This document shows, one piece after another, positions 62,559 through 64,000 of a stretch of 64,000 bases of DNA. The DNA comes from Meiothermus cerbereus DSM 11376 (GTDB lineage Bacteria > Deinococcota > Deinococci > Deinococcales > Thermaceae). The notes under the pieces are model-generated. The model did not search any database, was not told the origin of the DNA, and worked only from the letters and a program-made list of their open reading frames with translations. The position numbers were made by a program, and so were the translations under genes. The stretch's first letter is position 1. Every line of letters begins with the position of its first letter. The stretch spans positions 2,501 to 66,500 of the forward strand of contig NZ_JHVI01000007.1 in assembly GCF_000620065.1 (NCBI RefSeq), given 5' to 3'.

Positions 62559-63368
62559 CTACCGGCTATTTTGCTGGCACACCGGGCAGAAGTGCGTTCC
62601 GCGCCCACCCACCACCATCTTGACAATCCGGCCCTTACAGCCCCTGCGCCTGCAGGGCTGGCCGGTGCGATCGTAGGCCTTGTGGGCAAACTGGAAATAG
62701 CCGGGCTCGCCGTTGGGTTGCTGATAGCTTTCGTCCGAGAGGGTGGAGCCCCCGGCCTCGACCGCCTGCCCCATAACTTCCCGGATGGCCCTGTGCAGCC
62801 TTTTTACTTCGGCGGGGGAAAGGGTATGGGCGGGCCGTTCGGGGTGAATTTTGCTCAGCCACAGCGACTCGTCGGCGTAGATGTTGCCCACCCCCGCCAC
62901 CGCTTCTTGTGAGAGCAGTACCTCTTTGATTTTTCGGCGGGTCTGGGCCAGCGCCTGTTTGAAGCCGACTGGGGTAAAGTCCGGTGAGAGCGGCTCGGGC
63001 CCCATGCGGCCTAAGAGGCCAATCTCGCGGTAGTCGCCCGCCTCGACCACCCACCACTTCCCAAAGCGGCGGGGATCGGTATAGTAGAGGGTCTGCTGGG
63101 GGAGCACAAGGGTTACTCGAGTGTGCCGGTGTGGCTCGAAGCGAAAGCCGCCGGTCATGCCCAGGTGAATAATGGCCTCGAGGCCCTGGTCGAGCTGCAG
63201 AATCAGATACTTGCCTCGGCGCGAGGTGCCCAGTACCTTGCGTCCCTCGGCCCGCTCGGTGTGGCGGTAACGGGCAGGGTCTTGGTGCAGGAGTTTTTGG
63301 ATGCGCTGGCCCAGCAAGTAGGGCTCGAGGATGCGCCGGGTGGTCTCGACTTCGGGAAGCTCGGGCAT
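62559..63368 (-). CDS. mutM: Formamidopyrimidine-DNA glycosylase MutM (Fpg)
   Basis: It excises oxidised purines such as 8-oxoguanine and nicks the strand. The 269-residue protein has the catalytic N-terminus (PELPEVETTRRIL, with P1 and E2 after methionine removal), the conserved 'RRGKYLILQL' lysine, the helix-two-turn-helix, and a C-terminal zinc finger with four cysteines (C-x4-C in 'QPCRRRGCKGRI', then 'THFCPVCQ'). The first pair has x4 spacing, whereas I recall x2 in Thermus MutM. Confidence 0.94.
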   Translation of the reverse strand: MPELPEVETTRRILEPYLLGQRIQKLLHQDPARYRHTERAEGRKVLGTSRRGKYLILQLDQGLEAIIHLGMTGGFRFEPHRHTRVTLVLPQQTLYYTDPRRFGKWWVVEAGDYREIGLLGRMGPEPLSPDFTPVGFKQALAQTRRKIKEVLLSQEAVAGVGNIYADESLWLSKIHPERPAHTLSPAEVKRLHRAIREVMGQAVEAGGSTLSDESYQQPNGEPGYFQFAHKAYDRTGQPCRRRGCKGRIVKMVVGGRGTHFCPVCQQNSR

Positions 63369-63373
63369 AGCAA

Positions 63374-63398
63374 TGTACAGTTATATCAGCTCTGTACA
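63374..63398. promoter_or_regulatory. Paired TGTACA palindromes in the mutM upstream region
   Basis: TGTACA occurs at 63374-63379 and 63393-63398, centres 19 bases apart, around TATAAC-like sequence on the minus strand (mutM -10 region). It could be an operator controlling mutM; no regulator is known to me for this exact spacing. Confidence 0.35.
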
Positions 63399-63552
63399 GG
63401 ACAAACCCTGTTGCACATGACCAAAACCCATACGCGTGGGCCTGGCCAGCGCGTATCGCACCAAGCTTTTGGGGTGGTTCTTGCAGGGCAGCAAAACAAG
63501 TTGGCAAACACACACTGCTGGGGTGCAGTCTCTTCTAAACTGCTCGCTGGCT

Positions 63553-63822
63553 ATGATTACCATGTACACAACCTCCTGGTGCCCCGACTGCCATGCCACC
63601 AAGCAAGCCCTGGCAAACCTTGGTTTGCCTTTCAAAGAAGTCAACATCGAGCAAGACCCCAGCGCTTTAGAGCTGGTGATGAAGGTCAACAACGGCAAGC
63701 GCAGCGTGCCCACCCTGGTATATGGCGAGCATGCCGCCTCGATGAGCCGGTTCTCTATTAGCAAGCTTAAGGCCTGGGTCGAGCAGGTGGGCCTTCGGCC
63801 TGGTGATGCGAACCCCACCTGA
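63553..63822 (+). CDS. Glutaredoxin-like thioredoxin-fold protein
   Basis: The 89-residue protein has the redox motif CPDC ('MYTTSWCPDCHATKQAL') and the glutaredoxin-like cis-proline turn 'RSVPTLVYG'. It should catalyse thiol-disulfide exchange, probably related to the NrdH/Grx group. The ATG at 63553 is 11 bases after TAAACT; the ATG at 63562 (MYTTSW) is an alternative that matches usual glutaredoxin starts. Confidence 0.82.
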   Translation: MITMYTTSWCPDCHATKQALANLGLPFKEVNIEQDPSALELVMKVNNGKRSVPTLVYGEHAASMSRFSISKLKAWVEQVGLRPGDANPT

Positions 63823-63847
63823 AGCTTTCGGCTAAGTGCAGGTCAAA

Positions 63848-63947
63848 ACCGAATGGGTGTAAAGCCCCGGCGGTGCTTAGGGGGGCCCAGCAAGAAGAAC
63901 GCATTGGGGACGTTTCCCGTCACGGCGGTGACCCAGCCGAATTCGGT
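63848..63947. repeat. Possible second, diverged copy of the MITE-like repeat
   Basis: ACCGAAT (63848-63854) and ATTCGGT (63941-63947) form short inverted ends about 100 bases apart. A GTCAC-GGCG-GTGAC hairpin lies just before the right end, as in the element at 9195-9352, and the right edge (CGAATTCGGTACAAG) resembles that element's edge (CGAATCTGGTATAAG). The inside otherwise differs. Confidence 0.35.
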
Positions 63948-63958
63948 ACAAGAAAACA

Positions 63959-63990
63959 TGCCCAGTACAGCCAAAAAGCCGCACTGGGCA
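63959..63990. repeat. Dispersed hairpin repeat (copy 2)
   Basis: TGCCCAGT (63959-63966) and ACTGGGCA (63983-63990) flank ACAGCCAAAAAGCCGC. The left arm and A-rich loop agree with the repeat at 9475-9506 (CCCAGTACAGC then AAAAA). It lies at the right edge of the window, with nothing else visible between 63823 and 64000 except the preceding repeat. Confidence 0.55.
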
Positions 63991-64000
63991 CTTTGCTACT

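Overview
The window reads as a chromosome segment of a Meiothermus-type bacterium (Deinococcota, Thermales). The genes point there independently: a 23S rRNA with its own promoter and no 16S in front of it; the paired glutamate dehydrogenases GdhA and GdhB; a B12 photoreceptor regulator (LitR/CarH) followed by an LdrP-type CRP regulator and divergent from crtB; a LonC-type protease whose catalytic residues fall at Ser582 and Lys625, the numbers I recall for Meiothermus taiwanensis LonC; and many start codons sitting 5-9 bases behind a TANNNT box, as in leaderless Thermus and Deinococcus genes. Genus level is inferred from these families, not from a database search.

Layout. 1-812: 5' part of a 23S rRNA gene (minus strand) with leader and promoter. 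1290-4688: TPR protein, SPOR protein, Rex redox repressor, small lipoprotein (plus strand). 4981-10113: long-chain prenyl diphosphate synthase, hotdog thioesterase, gdhA-gdhB, a small mobile-element-like repeat and other hairpins, GNAT acetyltransferase. 10125-20729 (minus strand): carotenoid cluster of methyltransferase, crtB, CrtO-type desaturase/ketolase, a hicAB toxin-antitoxin pair, crtY-type cyclase, cruF hydratase, acyltransferase, glycosyltransferase, CrtD-type desaturase and cytochrome P450. 20851-23620: litR, ldrP, an SDR protein and a small unknown gene.

23723-53034 is a large exopolysaccharide locus. It contains a WecA-like initiating enzyme, two near-duplicate beta-helix lipoproteins flanking a 14-kb block, a galactose-oxidase-like copper radical oxidase lipoprotein, a membrane-anchored epimerase, an aminotransferase, a beta-propeller lipoprotein, a deacetylase, glycosyltransferases, Wzy, Wzx and Wzz. 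It ends in a plus-strand operon with wbpA-wbpB-wbpD-wbpE-like genes (UDP-GlcNAc3NAcA synthesis), two asparagine-synthase-like amidotransferases, two glycosyltransferases and a sugar O-acyltransferase. 53100-63822 holds housekeeping genes: S41 peptidase, LonC, glgC, SagB-type nitroreductase, gamma-glutamylcyclotransferase, glgA, cupin, ddl, a small membrane protein, mutM and a glutaredoxin.

How it works together. Light sensed by B12-bound LitR probably releases the divergent promoters at 20735-20826, turning on crtB and litR-ldrP. The cluster encodes the steps for a monocyclic carotenoid hydroxylated, glycosylated and acylated at its open end, as known from Meiothermus. The exopolysaccharide block supplies Wzx/Wzy assembly plus predicted amidated di-N-acetylated uronic acid and surface lipoproteins that may oxidise or cut the polymer. 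I saw no tRNA, CRISPR array, phage or complete insertion sequence.
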